In this document: piece by piece, positions 1-8,348 of the stretch
How the letters are laid out: each line of letters opens with the position of its first letter
Numbering within the stretch: the first letter of the stretch is position 1
The notes under the pieces: model-generated
What the model saw: the letters and a program-made list of their open reading frames with translations, nothing else
What the model was told of the DNA's origin: nothing
Database searches by the model: none
Source of the DNA: Methanomassiliicoccaceae archaeon COG_1
Lineage (GTDB): Archaea; Thermoplasmatota; Thermoplasmata; Methanomassiliicoccales; Methanomethylophilaceae
Length of the DNA: 64,000 bases
NCBI GenBank assembly: GCA_028561875.1
Contig: JAQQTI010000001.1
Span: 248,001-312,000 of the forward strand
Reading direction: 5' to 3'
Translations under genes and position numbers: made by a program

Positions 1-609
1 CCCCTCGACAGGGAGTTCAAAGTAACGTCCGCGTACGTCTCACTCGTCCGTCGTGCCGCCGATCCCGGCGACAGCAAGGGGGGGCCGATCAACGGACTGG
101 AGCCCTCGGTGTCCCTCCCCACCCACCACGGGAAGGACGTGCAGAGCATCATGCCGTGGCTTGACATCAACTCCATGGCGATCAAGGCTTCCACCACCCT
201 CATGCACATCCAGACCGTCATGGTCGAGCTTTCGAAGGAGGTCTCGCAGGACGATGTCATCGCCCTCTTCAGGAGGTGCCCGAGGGTGATGATGGTTAAT
301 TCCAGAGAGGGAATCAAGTCGACCTGCCAGATCATAGAGATGGGCAGAGACATGGGCCGCTCCCGTGGAGACGTTTACGAGGTCGTTCTCTGGGAGGACG
401 GCATCAGGGTCGTTGGCAGCACTCTTTACTACTACCAGGCGGTGCACCAGGAGGCCGACGTCATACCCGAGAACGTGGACTGCATCAGGTCCATGTGCAA
501 GATGATGGAGGGTCCCGAGTCCGTTGCCAGAACGAATGCGGCCATGGGGATAGACCACCGAGACGGTATGCATGTTCGACTTCAATACTCTCGGCGACCT
601 TCGCTATGA
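1..609 (+). CDS. gap: Archaeal glyceraldehyde-3-phosphate dehydrogenase, 3' part
   Basis: C-terminal ~202 residues of the phosphorylating archaeal GAPDH, which interconverts glyceraldehyde-3-phosphate and 1,3-bisphosphoglycerate. The frame is open from base 1, so the start and the catalytic cysteine lie outside the window. The family-typical RRAADPGD stretch, the PTHHGKDV stretch and the helix ending in NAAMGID are visible. The last ~14 residues (after GID) lie in the overlap with pgk, whose start is 38 nt before this TGA stop, so the two are probably translationally coupled. In a methanogen the pair would serve mainly gluconeogenesis (inference). Confidence 0.9.
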   Translation, partial: PLDREFKVTSAYVSLVRRAADPGDSKGGPINGLEPSVSLPTHHGKDVQSIMPWLDINSMAIKASTTLMHIQTVMVELSKEVSQDDVIALFRRCPRVMMVNSREGIKSTCQIIEMGRDMGRSRGDVYEVVLWEDGIRVVGSTLYYYQAVHQEADVIPENVDCIRSMCKMMEGPESVARTNAAMGIDHRDGMHVRLQYSRRPSL

Positions 610-1807
610 CGGCAGGACCGTACTTCTCCGTGCGGACGTGAACTGCCCCATGGATAGAGAGGCGAAGAGAATCATCAACGACGTGAGGATACGCAGCATC
701 GTCTGTACCGTGAGGGAACTCATGGGGAAGAGGGCGAAAGTCGTCGTTCTCGCCCACCAGAGCAGGAAAGGGAAGTGGGACTTTACCGATCTCTCGCAGC
801 ACGCTGCCCTTCTCTCGAAGAACCTCAATGCGCCGGTGCGGTACGTCGACGACGTAATCGGGGAGGAGGCCAAGGCCGCCATATGCGACATGGCCCCGGG
901 CGAGGTTCTCATGCTTGGCAACGCGCGCGCTCTCGACAGCGAGACCGCCAAGCTGGAGATGGAGGAGCACGCCAGGGGAGAGCTCGTGAGGGAGCTTGCG
1001 CCCTTCTTCGACTGCTACGTATGCGACGCCTTCGGCGCGGCGCACCGCTCACAGTGCTCCCTCGTCGGCTTCCCTCTCGTGATGCCGTCCGCCTGCGGGC
1101 GCCTCATGGCGAAGGAGATTTACGCCCTGTCTATGATTTTTGTCAATCCGCGCCGGCCATCGGTGTTCGTACTCGGTGGTGCGAAGTTCGGAGACGTTCC
1201 GCACATGATCGATCGCGTGCTCGGCGCGGGTACCGCGGACACCGTAATTCTCGTCGGTCTCGTCGGCAACGCCTTCCTAGCCGCGAGGGGCGTCGATATC
1301 GGCAAGGCGAGTCGCGCTCCACTGGAGGACGAGCTCACTGAGGAGAACTTCCGCGAGGCGCAGAGGGTCATGGGACTGTACGGGCAGAGAATAATACTAC
1401 CATCTGATGTCGCCGTCGAGAAGGACGGGAAGAGGGCGTCTGTGAACATCGGCGACATGGCCGAGAGCGGCGCCGCCCTCGACATCGGCGACCGTTCCAT
1501 CGAGAAGTTCCGCAAGGTCCTGCTTGCCTCGAGGACGAGTTTCATGAGCGGCCCGGCAGGCATGTTCGAAAAACCCGGTTTCGAGATTGGGACCAAGGCG
1601 ATTATGACCGCGATGGTCGATAGCAGGGGTCTTGCCGTTCTCGGCGGAGGGCACACCTCCGCGGCCGCGGAGAGGTTCGACCTTGCCGACTCGATGTCCT
1701 ACGTCAGCACTGGCGGGGGCGCATTGGAAACCTTCTTACTGAACGACCCGTTGCCTGCCATCTCTGCTTTGGAGTGCTCCAAGGCCAAGTTCGGAATCGG
1801 ACAGTGA
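572..1807 (+). CDS. pgk: Phosphoglycerate kinase
   Basis: 411 residues, the usual size for archaeal PGK, which transfers phosphate between 1,3-bisphosphoglycerate and ADP. The N-terminus has the family signature VLLRADVNCPMD, the central part has FVLGGAKFGDVPHMIDR, and the C-terminal nucleotide region has the GGGHTSAAAERF and STGGGALE glycine-rich loops. Two ATGs lie close together (568 and 572); only 572 is in frame. It overlaps gap by 38 nt, so they form one operon. Stop is TGA. Confidence 0.95.
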   Translation: MFDFNTLGDLRYDGRTVLLRADVNCPMDREAKRIINDVRIRSIVCTVRELMGKRAKVVVLAHQSRKGKWDFTDLSQHAALLSKNLNAPVRYVDDVIGEEAKAAICDMAPGEVLMLGNARALDSETAKLEMEEHARGELVRELAPFFDCYVCDAFGAAHRSQCSLVGFPLVMPSACGRLMAKEIYALSMIFVNPRRPSVFVLGGAKFGDVPHMIDRVLGAGTADTVILVGLVGNAFLAARGVDIGKASRAPLEDELTEENFREAQRVMGLYGQRIILPSDVAVEKDGKRASVNIGDMAESGAALDIGDRSIEKFRKVLLASRTSFMSGPAGMFEKPGFEIGTKAIMTAMVDSRGLAVLGGGHTSAAAERFDLADSMSYVSTGGGALETFLLNDPLPAISALECSKAKFGIGQ

Positions 1808-2056
1808 ACTCATCGAATCCACCTCCATTGCACCCATCTTCAGGGCGACTCGAATCCGTTTGATACTGTATGGATTACCTATGCCGCTCGCGGCCTCTAT
1901 ACGGTTCTTTGTAACGATTGGAAATCCTCTAAACGCTCCTTCGTCGCAGAAGGGAGGAGTTGCGGGGACGACTGAGCCGGACCCGTTCGTCTCTATTTTC
2001 TCAATCTCCTCTTGATCGCCGTCAGTGGTCTTCCTCCAGCTCTTCGAGCCAGTCAT
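1736..2056 (-). pseudogene. Possible wHTH-like gene remnant
   Basis: Weakly supported frame. The middle third (PIVTKNRIEAASGIGNPYSI then KRIRVALKMGAMEV) has the rhythm of a C-terminal winged-helix domain like those ending some Fic-type proteins. The N-terminal part overlaps the preceding minus-strand ORF in another frame and the C-terminal ~25 residues are antisense to pgk. It could be the second half of a gene broken by a frameshift near 2040, with 2022-2267 as the first half. No function is claimed. Confidence 0.25.
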
Positions 2057-2267
2057 AGGCGGTGTTCACAAGTCCGATAAGTAACCTCCTCTGTGACCGA
2101 TTGAACTGGTCGCAGGCCTCAATCCGTTCGTTGAACTTCGCGATGCTCTCGAAGGCGTAGTCGAACTTCCATGCGTTCCGTTCTCTCCACGCCTCGTTGC
2201 GCGAGACCTGAAGCCCATCAGGGTGCGGGCGGTACAGATAACTCGGCCTCGGTCCGTGGAAATTCAA
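2022..2267 (-). CDS. Small hypothetical protein coupled to dapL
   Basis: 81-residue frame starting from TTG at 2267, which overlaps the dapL stop as TTGA, the same junction style seen at folP. The sequence is hydrophilic and helical (KFDYAFESIAKFNERIEA, then NRSQRRLLIGLVNTAYDW) and ends in an acidic EELEEDH before TGA. I do not recognise the family. It is the last gene of the lysine operon if real. It may instead be the N-terminal half of a frameshifted gene continuing at 1736-2056. Confidence 0.45.
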   Translation of the reverse strand: MNFHGPRPSYLYRPHPDGLQVSRNEAWRERNAWKFDYAFESIAKFNERIEACDQFNRSQRRLLIGLVNTAYDWLEELEEDH

Positions 2268-3436
2268 TCGTTCTTCTTGCCCATACGTTTCAGAGCAGCC
2301 TGGATTTGGTCTGCGGGCTTTGTGACGGCCATGCGTATGTAGCCCTCGCAGGTCTCGCCGAAGCCGGTGCCGGGCGTTACGATGACGCCCCTGCCTATCA
2401 TCTCCTGCGTGAACTCCATGGAGGTCTTCCCGCAGTCGAACCAAACATAGAACGTGCCCTTGGGCATCTCGCATTCGTAACCGAGTTCGCGCAGGCCTTC
2501 CACGAGGACCTTCCTCCTCTCGCCGAACTCATCGATGTTTCCCCTCACGGCGGCTTTGAGGTCACCGTCGTCGGTGTACATATGCAGCGCGGCGATCGCA
2601 GCCTTCTGTACGAAGATCGGCGCGCCGGAGTCGACCTGCCCCTTGCATTTGATTAGGCCGGCGACTAGATCCTCGTTCCCTACGGCGAAGCCGAGGCGGA
2701 ACCCGGTCATGCAGAAGGTCTTGGAAAACGAGCCGAACTCGACGGCATCCTTCCCTGTCTCGAGGATGGAGGGGGCTTTGTACCCGTCGTATGTCATCTC
2801 GCAATAGGCGTTGTCGTAAGCGAGGATGGTCTTGTTCCTCCTCGCCCATTTGCTAACTCCCTTGAGATACTTCACATCGCAGGTGGCGCCGGTCGGGTTG
2901 TTCGGGTAGTTCAGATACATCAGTCTCGCGTCTGTCGGGCAGTCGTCCATGTTCAGCAGCCAGCCGTTCTCCGGCTCAAGGGCCACTTTATCGCAGACGG
3001 CGTTGTTGAATATGGACGCCGCACCGGAGTACACTGGGTACCCCGGGGACGGGGCGATGATTTTCTCGCCGTCGTTCACGAAGGCCTGTGCGATGTTGAA
3101 GATCCCCTCCTTCGAGCCGATGGTGATGCATACCTCGGTGTCTGGGTTGACTTTGACGTTGAACCTTTTTCTGTAGTACTCGGCAACCGCGTCGCGAAGA
3201 TCCTTCTCGCCCTGCGACGAGGAATACTTCTGGTTTCCGTTGACGTCGGCTGCCTTCTTCATAGCGCGGACGATTTCCCCCGGGCAGGGGAGGTCGGGAT
3301 CGCCGATTCCGAAGTCAATCATCTTGACGCCTTCAGCCTTCTTCTTCGCCGCTAGCTGTTCCAGTCTTACGAAGAGGTAGGGCGGCAGCTTCTGTAGCCT
3401 TTCTGCTTGTTTGAACTTGCTTCCCATTTCCTTCAC
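2264..3436 (-). CDS. dapL: LL-diaminopimelate aminotransferase
   Basis: 390-residue fold-type I PLP aminotransferase that converts tetrahydrodipicolinate to LL-diaminopimelate in one step, bypassing the succinylase or acetylase route. Visible are the N-terminal DFGIGDPDLP, the LNYPNNPTG substrate/PLP loop and SFSKTF with the PLP lysine followed by GFRLGF. The context (dapF, lysA and dapA in the same operon) distinguishes it from other class I aminotransferases. A GTG start at 3436 overlaps the dapF stop (GTGA); an ATG three codons later is the alternative. Confidence 0.92.
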   Translation of the reverse strand: MKEMGSKFKQAERLQKLPPYLFVRLEQLAAKKKAEGVKMIDFGIGDPDLPCPGEIVRAMKKAADVNGNQKYSSSQGEKDLRDAVAEYYRKRFNVKVNPDTEVCITIGSKEGIFNIAQAFVNDGEKIIAPSPGYPVYSGAASIFNNAVCDKVALEPENGWLLNMDDCPTDARLMYLNYPNNPTGATCDVKYLKGVSKWARRNKTILAYDNAYCEMTYDGYKAPSILETGKDAVEFGSFSKTFCMTGFRLGFAVGNEDLVAGLIKCKGQVDSGAPIFVQKAAIAALHMYTDDGDLKAAVRGNIDEFGERRKVLVEGLRELGYECEMPKGTFYVWFDCGKTSMEFTQEMIGRGVIVTPGTGFGETCEGYIRMAVTKPADQIQAALKRMGKKND

Positions 3437-4272
3437 TCCACGAAGATCTCACCGTAAGCGACCAACGCCGCCGGACCCTCCATGTACACGCATTCCAGGT
3501 CGCGCTCGATCTTGACGGTAAGCCATCCGCCGGGCAGGCGGACTTCCACCGGGGCACCCCCACTGACGTAGCCGTTGAGTACGGCAGCGACGGCGGCTGC
3601 GCATGCTCCAGTACCGCAGGCCAGGGTCCATCCGGCGCCTCTTTCGTAGACGTCGAGGTATATTTTCCCGTCCTTCATGCTGGCGAATTCCACGTTCGTC
3701 CTGTTGGGGAAGAACGGGTGTCTCTCGAGGGCCGGTCCGAGTTTCCTGATGCTCTCTTCTCCGATACCATCGAAGGTAATGAAGTGCGGATTGCCCATAG
3801 ACACCGCGGTGGCGGTGAACTTTACACCCTCGCATTCGAAGGGCTGGTCGACGAATTTTCCGTCGTGATCGATGGGTATTTCTCTGCCCTCTAAGACGGG
3901 GGTGCCCATGTTGACCGTGGCGGTCTTAACATTGCCGTCGCTACCGCGAGACACAGAGACGCTCTTCGCGCCGGCGCCGGTCCACACCTTGAAAATGTCC
4001 TTCCTCACGAGGCCGGTGTCGCGGGCGAACTTCGCCACGCAGCGGATGCCGTTGCCGCACATCTCCGGCTCGGAGCCGTCGGAGTTGATTACCCTCATCG
4101 TGGCATCGCAGCCATTCTCGCCGTCTAGGACGTACAGCACACCGTCTGCGCCGATTCCGAAGTGGCGGTCGCAGATCCTCCTGCACCAGGCCGGGTCGAT
4201 CTCCACATCCTCAGAGACGCCGTTGACGACCACGAAGTCGTTACCGAGGCCGTGGTACTTCCAGAATCTCAT
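3433..4272 (-). CDS. dapF: Diaminopimelate epimerase
   Basis: 279 residues. It epimerises LL- to meso-diaminopimelate, the step between dapL and lysA. Both catalytic cysteines are present: EMCGNGIRC in the first half and ACGTGACAA in the second. The frame is open further upstream, but the conserved N-terminus MRFWKYHGLGNDF begins at 4272, where ATG overlaps the lysA TGA stop (ATGA), so that start is chosen. Confidence 0.95.
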   Translation of the reverse strand: MRFWKYHGLGNDFVVVNGVSEDVEIDPAWCRRICDRHFGIGADGVLYVLDGENGCDATMRVINSDGSEPEMCGNGIRCVAKFARDTGLVRKDIFKVWTGAGAKSVSVSRGSDGNVKTATVNMGTPVLEGREIPIDHDGKFVDQPFECEGVKFTATAVSMGNPHFITFDGIGEESIRKLGPALERHPFFPNRTNVEFASMKDGKIYLDVYERGAGWTLACGTGACAAAVAAVLNGYVSGGAPVEVRLPGGWLTVKIERDLECVYMEGPAALVAYGEIFVE

Positions 4273-5528
4273 TCCATCAGCCTCTCGGGGACCCTTTGGT
4301 GCCTCCACTGCTCCTCGATCGTCTCCTTCTCGCGCACCAGTTCCGACTCGCCCTCGTTGACGAGGACCTCGGCGCACAGCGGACGGGAGTTGTAGTTACT
4401 GGACATCGAGAACCCGTACGCCCCTGAGGTGTACACGGCTATGAGATCGCCCTCCGCTGGGGAGGGGAGCACACGGTCATGGCCGAGGTAGTCCCCGGTC
4501 TCGCATATCGGGCCGGCGATGTCATACCTGTCCGTGCATGCCCTGCCGAATTTGTTGGCAATCGCGATATGGTGGTAGGACCCGTACATAGCGGGTCTGA
4601 CGAGGGTGTTGAATCCGGCGTCAACCCCGACGTATTTTTTCACCCCGGCATCCTTGATGTCGACGCACCTTGTGAGCAGGATGCAGGCGTCTGCTACGAT
4701 GTACCTCCCCGGCTCGATTATAATCCTCTTCACGTCGGTGTTCATCTCGAACACGTCGGTGACCTCGGAGGCCATCCCGTCGAGGTCGGCATCCTCCTCA
4801 TTGGGTTTGTACGGCACGGGTATCCCGCCCCCGATGTCCACGAACTCCAGGTCGATGCCCGTTTCGCCGATACCGTTGATGAGGTCGGCGAGAATCTCGG
4901 CCTCGTCGACGAAAGGTGAGACGTCGCTACCACCGGAGCCGATGTGCGCATGAATACCCACCGGCCTGAACCCGAGGTCCTGGGCGCGGATGTAGGCGTC
5001 TAGCACCCTTTCCCGGGGGATGCCGAACTTGGCGCCCTTATTGCCGGTGATGACCTTGTCGTCGTGCCCCGAGCCGACGCCAGGGGTTATCCTGAATGAT
5101 ACAGGCATGCCGGTTCTGATATTCGCGAGCCTCTCCATCTCCGACTCGGAGTCTATGTTGATCATTACGCCGAGATCGGTGACTTCCTGGAGCTCTCCGT
5201 CGCTGACGTTTACGCCGGTGTACATGATGTCCGATGGCTTGAAACCTGCCTTCAGACAGGTCTTTACCTCGCCGATAGAGACGGCGTCGATGCCGCTGCC
5301 CTCCTGCCTGAGAATGTTCAGGACGGCGAGGTTCGCATTCGCCTTGCAGGCGTAGTGGACCCTCGTCTCCATGTAACGGGAGAAGGCGCCGTACACCTTG
5401 CGGTAGTTCTTTCTAATCCTCTGCTCGTCTATGACGTACACGGGCGTGCCGAACTTATCGGCGAGGTCCGTGGCCCTCACCCCACCGATCAGCATATGGC
5501 CGTCGGCGCTGTCGAAATCCCTCATCAT
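4269..5528 (-). CDS. lysA: Diaminopimelate decarboxylase
   Basis: 419-residue fold-type III PLP enzyme that decarboxylates meso-diaminopimelate to L-lysine. The PLP lysine lies in HYACKANANL near the N-terminus, the glycine-rich phosphate loop (FVDIGGGIPVPY) is in the middle, and the substrate-binding cysteine/glutamate pair is in GPICETGDYLG near the C-terminus. ATG ATG at the start; the first ATG overlaps the upstream TGA by 4 nt. Confidence 0.95.
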   Translation of the reverse strand: MMRDFDSADGHMLIGGVRATDLADKFGTPVYVIDEQRIRKNYRKVYGAFSRYMETRVHYACKANANLAVLNILRQEGSGIDAVSIGEVKTCLKAGFKPSDIMYTGVNVSDGELQEVTDLGVMINIDSESEMERLANIRTGMPVSFRITPGVGSGHDDKVITGNKGAKFGIPRERVLDAYIRAQDLGFRPVGIHAHIGSGGSDVSPFVDEAEILADLINGIGETGIDLEFVDIGGGIPVPYKPNEEDADLDGMASEVTDVFEMNTDVKRIIIEPGRYIVADACILLTRCVDIKDAGVKKYVGVDAGFNTLVRPAMYGSYHHIAIANKFGRACTDRYDIAGPICETGDYLGHDRVLPSPAEGDLIAVYTSGAYGFSMSSNYNSRPLCAEVLVNEGESELVREKETIEEQWRHQRVPERLME

Positions 5529-7780
5529 GGCGCTTCCTCCACGAACGTCTTGTGCAGGCAGGCGATGGTCTGTACCACGTCCGCCATCGGGACCACGAAG
5601 TTGAGGGACACCTCGGATGCGCCTTCGGAGATCATCTGCACGTTGGCGTTAGCCTCTTTCACCACGCCGAATATGTCGCCCGACACGCCCTTCTTCGTGA
5701 GGAGCGTATCGCCGACGCAGCATACAAGCGCGACGTCCGGGGTGACGTCAATCCTCTCTATGTCCTCGTTCTCGATTTCGTTGAGTTTCTTCAGAGTGTC
5801 CTTTACGTCATTGTTGTGGATCAGGATCGCGAAGGACGATAGCGAGGTAGACAGCGAGTACAGGGCATCGCCGTTCTGCGAGATCTTGCCGAGGATCTCT
5901 GTCACGGTCTCGGGATGGTATGCGATCTCCGCCGAGCTGATGCTGATAATGGAGAGGTCTGTCTTCGCCGCCACGCTCTTAAGCAGGGCCTCGGTGGGCT
6001 TCCTAAACTGGGATATAAGGGTGCCGGGCTCTTCCGGCTTGAAGGAGTTTCTCACCTTGAGGGGAATGTGCTTCCTCCGCACCGGCTCGATGGTGCGTGG
6101 GTGGAGGACCTTTGCCCCGAAGTAGGCGAGCTCCGCAGCCTCGGCGTAACTCATCTCGTCAATCCTCTCCGCCTTGGGGACGATTCTCGGATCGGCGGAC
6201 ATGAAGCCGTCGACGTCCGTCCAGATTTCCAGCGCATCGGCGTCCATGGCGTTGGCTACGACGGCCGCGGAATAGTCGGAGCCCCCCCTTCCGAAGGTCA
6301 GGGGGCGACCGTCATCCATTACGCCGTAGAATCCGGTGAGCACGGGGACGCAGTCCTCTCTGATGTACGGGCGGAGCTTCACGCCCATGCCCCTCCCGGT
6401 GTTCTTGAGGTCGGCGCTGCCATTCTTCGGCGCGCCCTCGGCGACGATGCCAACCTCCTCGCTGGTGAGCGCGGCGGACTTGATGCCCATCGACCGGAGT
6501 TTGTAACTCAGCAGGAGGGAGGAGAACCTCTCGCCCTGCGAGGTCACGCTGTCCTGGTAATATGGGTCCCCCCTCGCTTCCACGTCGTCGAGGTGAATGC
6601 GGAAAGCGTCGAACCTCTCGTCGAACTCCGCCTTGAACCTGTCATAAAGTTCACCGTCCAGTAGCTTCTGCGCAACGGCGAGGTGCTTGCTCTCGAACTC
6701 CTTCAGCGAGGCCTCTTTCCTTCCGTCGATGTCCTCGCAGAGTCCCACTAGGAAGTTGGTGATGCCTGACATCGCGGATACCACGACGATTTTGTTCCCT
6801 TCGGTGTTGGATATGATATTGGCGACCCGCTCTAGCGCCTCGAGGGAGCCCACGCTGGTGCCGCCGAACTTCATCACTGTAAGCATATTTTCCTCCATCT
6901 TGGCGCGGCCTCGCAGGCCGTACCGTGCCAGTATTGGCTCCAGCCTCGCCTCGGCCTCGGTGGAGAGGGGGGTCAGCGGTAGGCGCGGGCACTTCACGCC
7001 GTATCCCATCTTCCACATCACGTGCTTGATCGGTATCGGGTTGCTCTCTATGAACAGGCCCTTGAAAAGGGGTCTGAGCTTCTCGTCGGCCTCTCTGGCG
7101 CTGCCGTGCCTCCCCTCAAGCAGGTCGTTCACCATGCCGGACATCAGGGCGGGGCAGCAGTTGGATGCCACGGAGATGACGCCGTCGCCGCCGGAGCACA
7201 TGATATCGAAGGTCATGGAGTCGTCCCCCGAGAGTACTGAGAAGCCCTCCGGCCTCTTCGAGATGATCTCCTGGATCTGTCCGATGTCCCCGCTCGCCTC
7301 CTTGATGCCGCCGATGTTCGGCAGCTCCGCGAGGCGGAGGACGGTCCCGGGAAGCACGTTGCTCCCTGTCCGCGAGGGGACGTTGTAGATTATGACCGGT
7401 ACCGAGGACGCCTCCTCGATGGCCTTGTAGTGCAGATAGATGCCCTCCTGTGTGGGCTTGTTGTAATAGGGTGAGATCGACAGCACGGCGTCGGCACCCA
7501 TGTCGGACGCCTCCATGGTGAGGTCCACCGCCTCGCGGGTGCTGTTGCTGCCCGCCCCGGCGATGACCTTGGCCCTCTTCGCCTGGTCGATGACGATCCC
7601 GATCACCCGGAGGTGCTCCTCCCTGCTGAGCGTGGCCGCCTCTCCGGAGGATCCGCAGGCGATGAGCATATCGATGCCGTTCTCCTCCTGGAAATCCACC
7701 AGTCTCCTCAATGCGTCCTCGTCGACGCTGCCGTCCCTCCGGAAGGGCGTGATGAGCGCGGTGCCCGTTCCCCTGAACAT
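5525..7780 (-). CDS. dapA-lysC: Fused dihydrodipicolinate synthase-aspartate kinase
   Basis: One uninterrupted 751-residue frame. Residues 1 to ~293 are a complete DapA: GSSGEAATL, the tyrosine in IIYNVPSRTG and the Schiff-base lysine in GGIKEASGD. Residues 299-751 are a complete aspartate kinase: MLTVMKFGGTSVGS, the FGRGGSDYSA and EIWTDVDGFMSADPR motifs, and a C-terminal pair of ACT domains. The enzymes catalyse the first and third steps of lysine synthesis and are normally separate. A consensus ribosome binding site and ATG lie inside the frame at the domain junction (6884-6898), so a free kinase could also be made. It starts 1 nt after the Lrp stop and overlaps lysA by 4 nt. Confidence 0.93.
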   Translation of the reverse strand: MFRGTGTALITPFRRDGSVDEDALRRLVDFQEENGIDMLIACGSSGEAATLSREEHLRVIGIVIDQAKRAKVIAGAGSNSTREAVDLTMEASDMGADAVLSISPYYNKPTQEGIYLHYKAIEEASSVPVIIYNVPSRTGSNVLPGTVLRLAELPNIGGIKEASGDIGQIQEIISKRPEGFSVLSGDDSMTFDIMCSGGDGVISVASNCCPALMSGMVNDLLEGRHGSAREADEKLRPLFKGLFIESNPIPIKHVMWKMGYGVKCPRLPLTPLSTEAEARLEPILARYGLRGRAKMEENMLTVMKFGGTSVGSLEALERVANIISNTEGNKIVVVSAMSGITNFLVGLCEDIDGRKEASLKEFESKHLAVAQKLLDGELYDRFKAEFDERFDAFRIHLDDVEARGDPYYQDSVTSQGERFSSLLLSYKLRSMGIKSAALTSEEVGIVAEGAPKNGSADLKNTGRGMGVKLRPYIREDCVPVLTGFYGVMDDGRPLTFGRGGSDYSAAVVANAMDADALEIWTDVDGFMSADPRIVPKAERIDEMSYAEAAELAYFGAKVLHPRTIEPVRRKHIPLKVRNSFKPEEPGTLISQFRKPTEALLKSVAAKTDLSIISISSAEIAYHPETVTEILGKISQNGDALYSLSTSLSSFAILIHNNDVKDTLKKLNEIENEDIERIDVTPDVALVCCVGDTLLTKKGVSGDIFGVVKEANANVQMISEGASEVSLNFVVPMADVVQTIACLHKTFVEEAP
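6884..6898 (-). promoter_or_regulatory. Internal Shine-Dalgarno and start for aspartate kinase
   Basis: On the minus strand the sequence ATGGAGGAAAATATG places GGAGG (6896-6892) 5 nt before an in-frame ATG at 6886, codon 299 of the fusion and the expected first codon of aspartate kinase (MLTVMKFGG). Either a relic of two separate genes or a working internal start. Confidence 0.6.
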
Positions 7781-7781
7781 C

Positions 7782-8204
7782 TCAATTCTCCCCGAAGTGT
7801 TCTTTCAGGATTAGGCGGGTTCTGGTGCTGATGATGTTGTCATAGCGGCGGATCCTCTCGATGATCTCGTTGAGGCTTTGGCTGGACTCCACGTCGACGA
7901 TGGCGATAATGTCCTGGTCGCCGGTGACCTCGAAGACCTCTGAGATTCCCTCGTAGTGCGACAGCTCCTTGGCGATCGCCTCGGTGTCCGTATTGACATC
8001 GATTCTGACCTCGACTAGCGCCTTCACGTTCTTCGAGCTGGTGATGATGGTGAATCCGCGGATGATGCCGTCCTCGGTCATTTTGTGGACCCTGCTGCGC
8101 ACGGTCCCCTCCGAGACTTTGAGCTTCTCCGCAATATCGACGTACGGGCTCCTCGAGTCCTTCTTCATGATGTCCAAGATGCGCTTGTCAAGGTTGTCGA
8201 TCAT
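7782..8204 (-). CDS. Lrp/AsnC-family regulator of the lysine operon
   Basis: 140 residues. N-terminal helix-turn-helix (LDKRILDIMKKDSRSPYVDI to GTVRSRVHKM) followed by the RAM/ACT-like effector domain (VEVRIDVNTD to FEVTGDQDIIAIVDV). Being the first gene of the dap/lys operon, with its stop 1 nt before dapA-lysC, it probably senses lysine or another amino acid and controls its own operon, like LysM-type archaeal regulators. The effector is inferred from position. Confidence 0.88.
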   Translation of the reverse strand: MIDNLDKRILDIMKKDSRSPYVDIAEKLKVSEGTVRSRVHKMTEDGIIRGFTIITSSKNVKALVEVRIDVNTDTEAIAKELSHYEGISEVFEVTGDQDIIAIVDVESSQSLNEIIERIRRYDNIISTRTRLILKEHFGEN

Positions 8205-8242
8205 CCGAACCCTCCTTACGATGTTCCGGCTATCGCACGCAT

Positions 8243-8251
8243 CTATAAAAG
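8243..8251 (-). promoter_or_regulatory. TATA box of the lysine operon
   Basis: Minus-strand CTTTTATAG about 40 bp before the Lrp start; a Shine-Dalgarno-like AAGGAGG lies in the short leader just before the ATG. The remaining bases up to 8348 show no gene. Confidence 0.55.
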
Positions 8252-8348
8252 AAATGCCACGTCATTGCGGATTCCCGCAGTGGGATTTCTGAAAATAATG
8301 GATTTCGGGAAGAAGTTTACGAATCCCGCAGAGTCCAACCCGTAGGAC

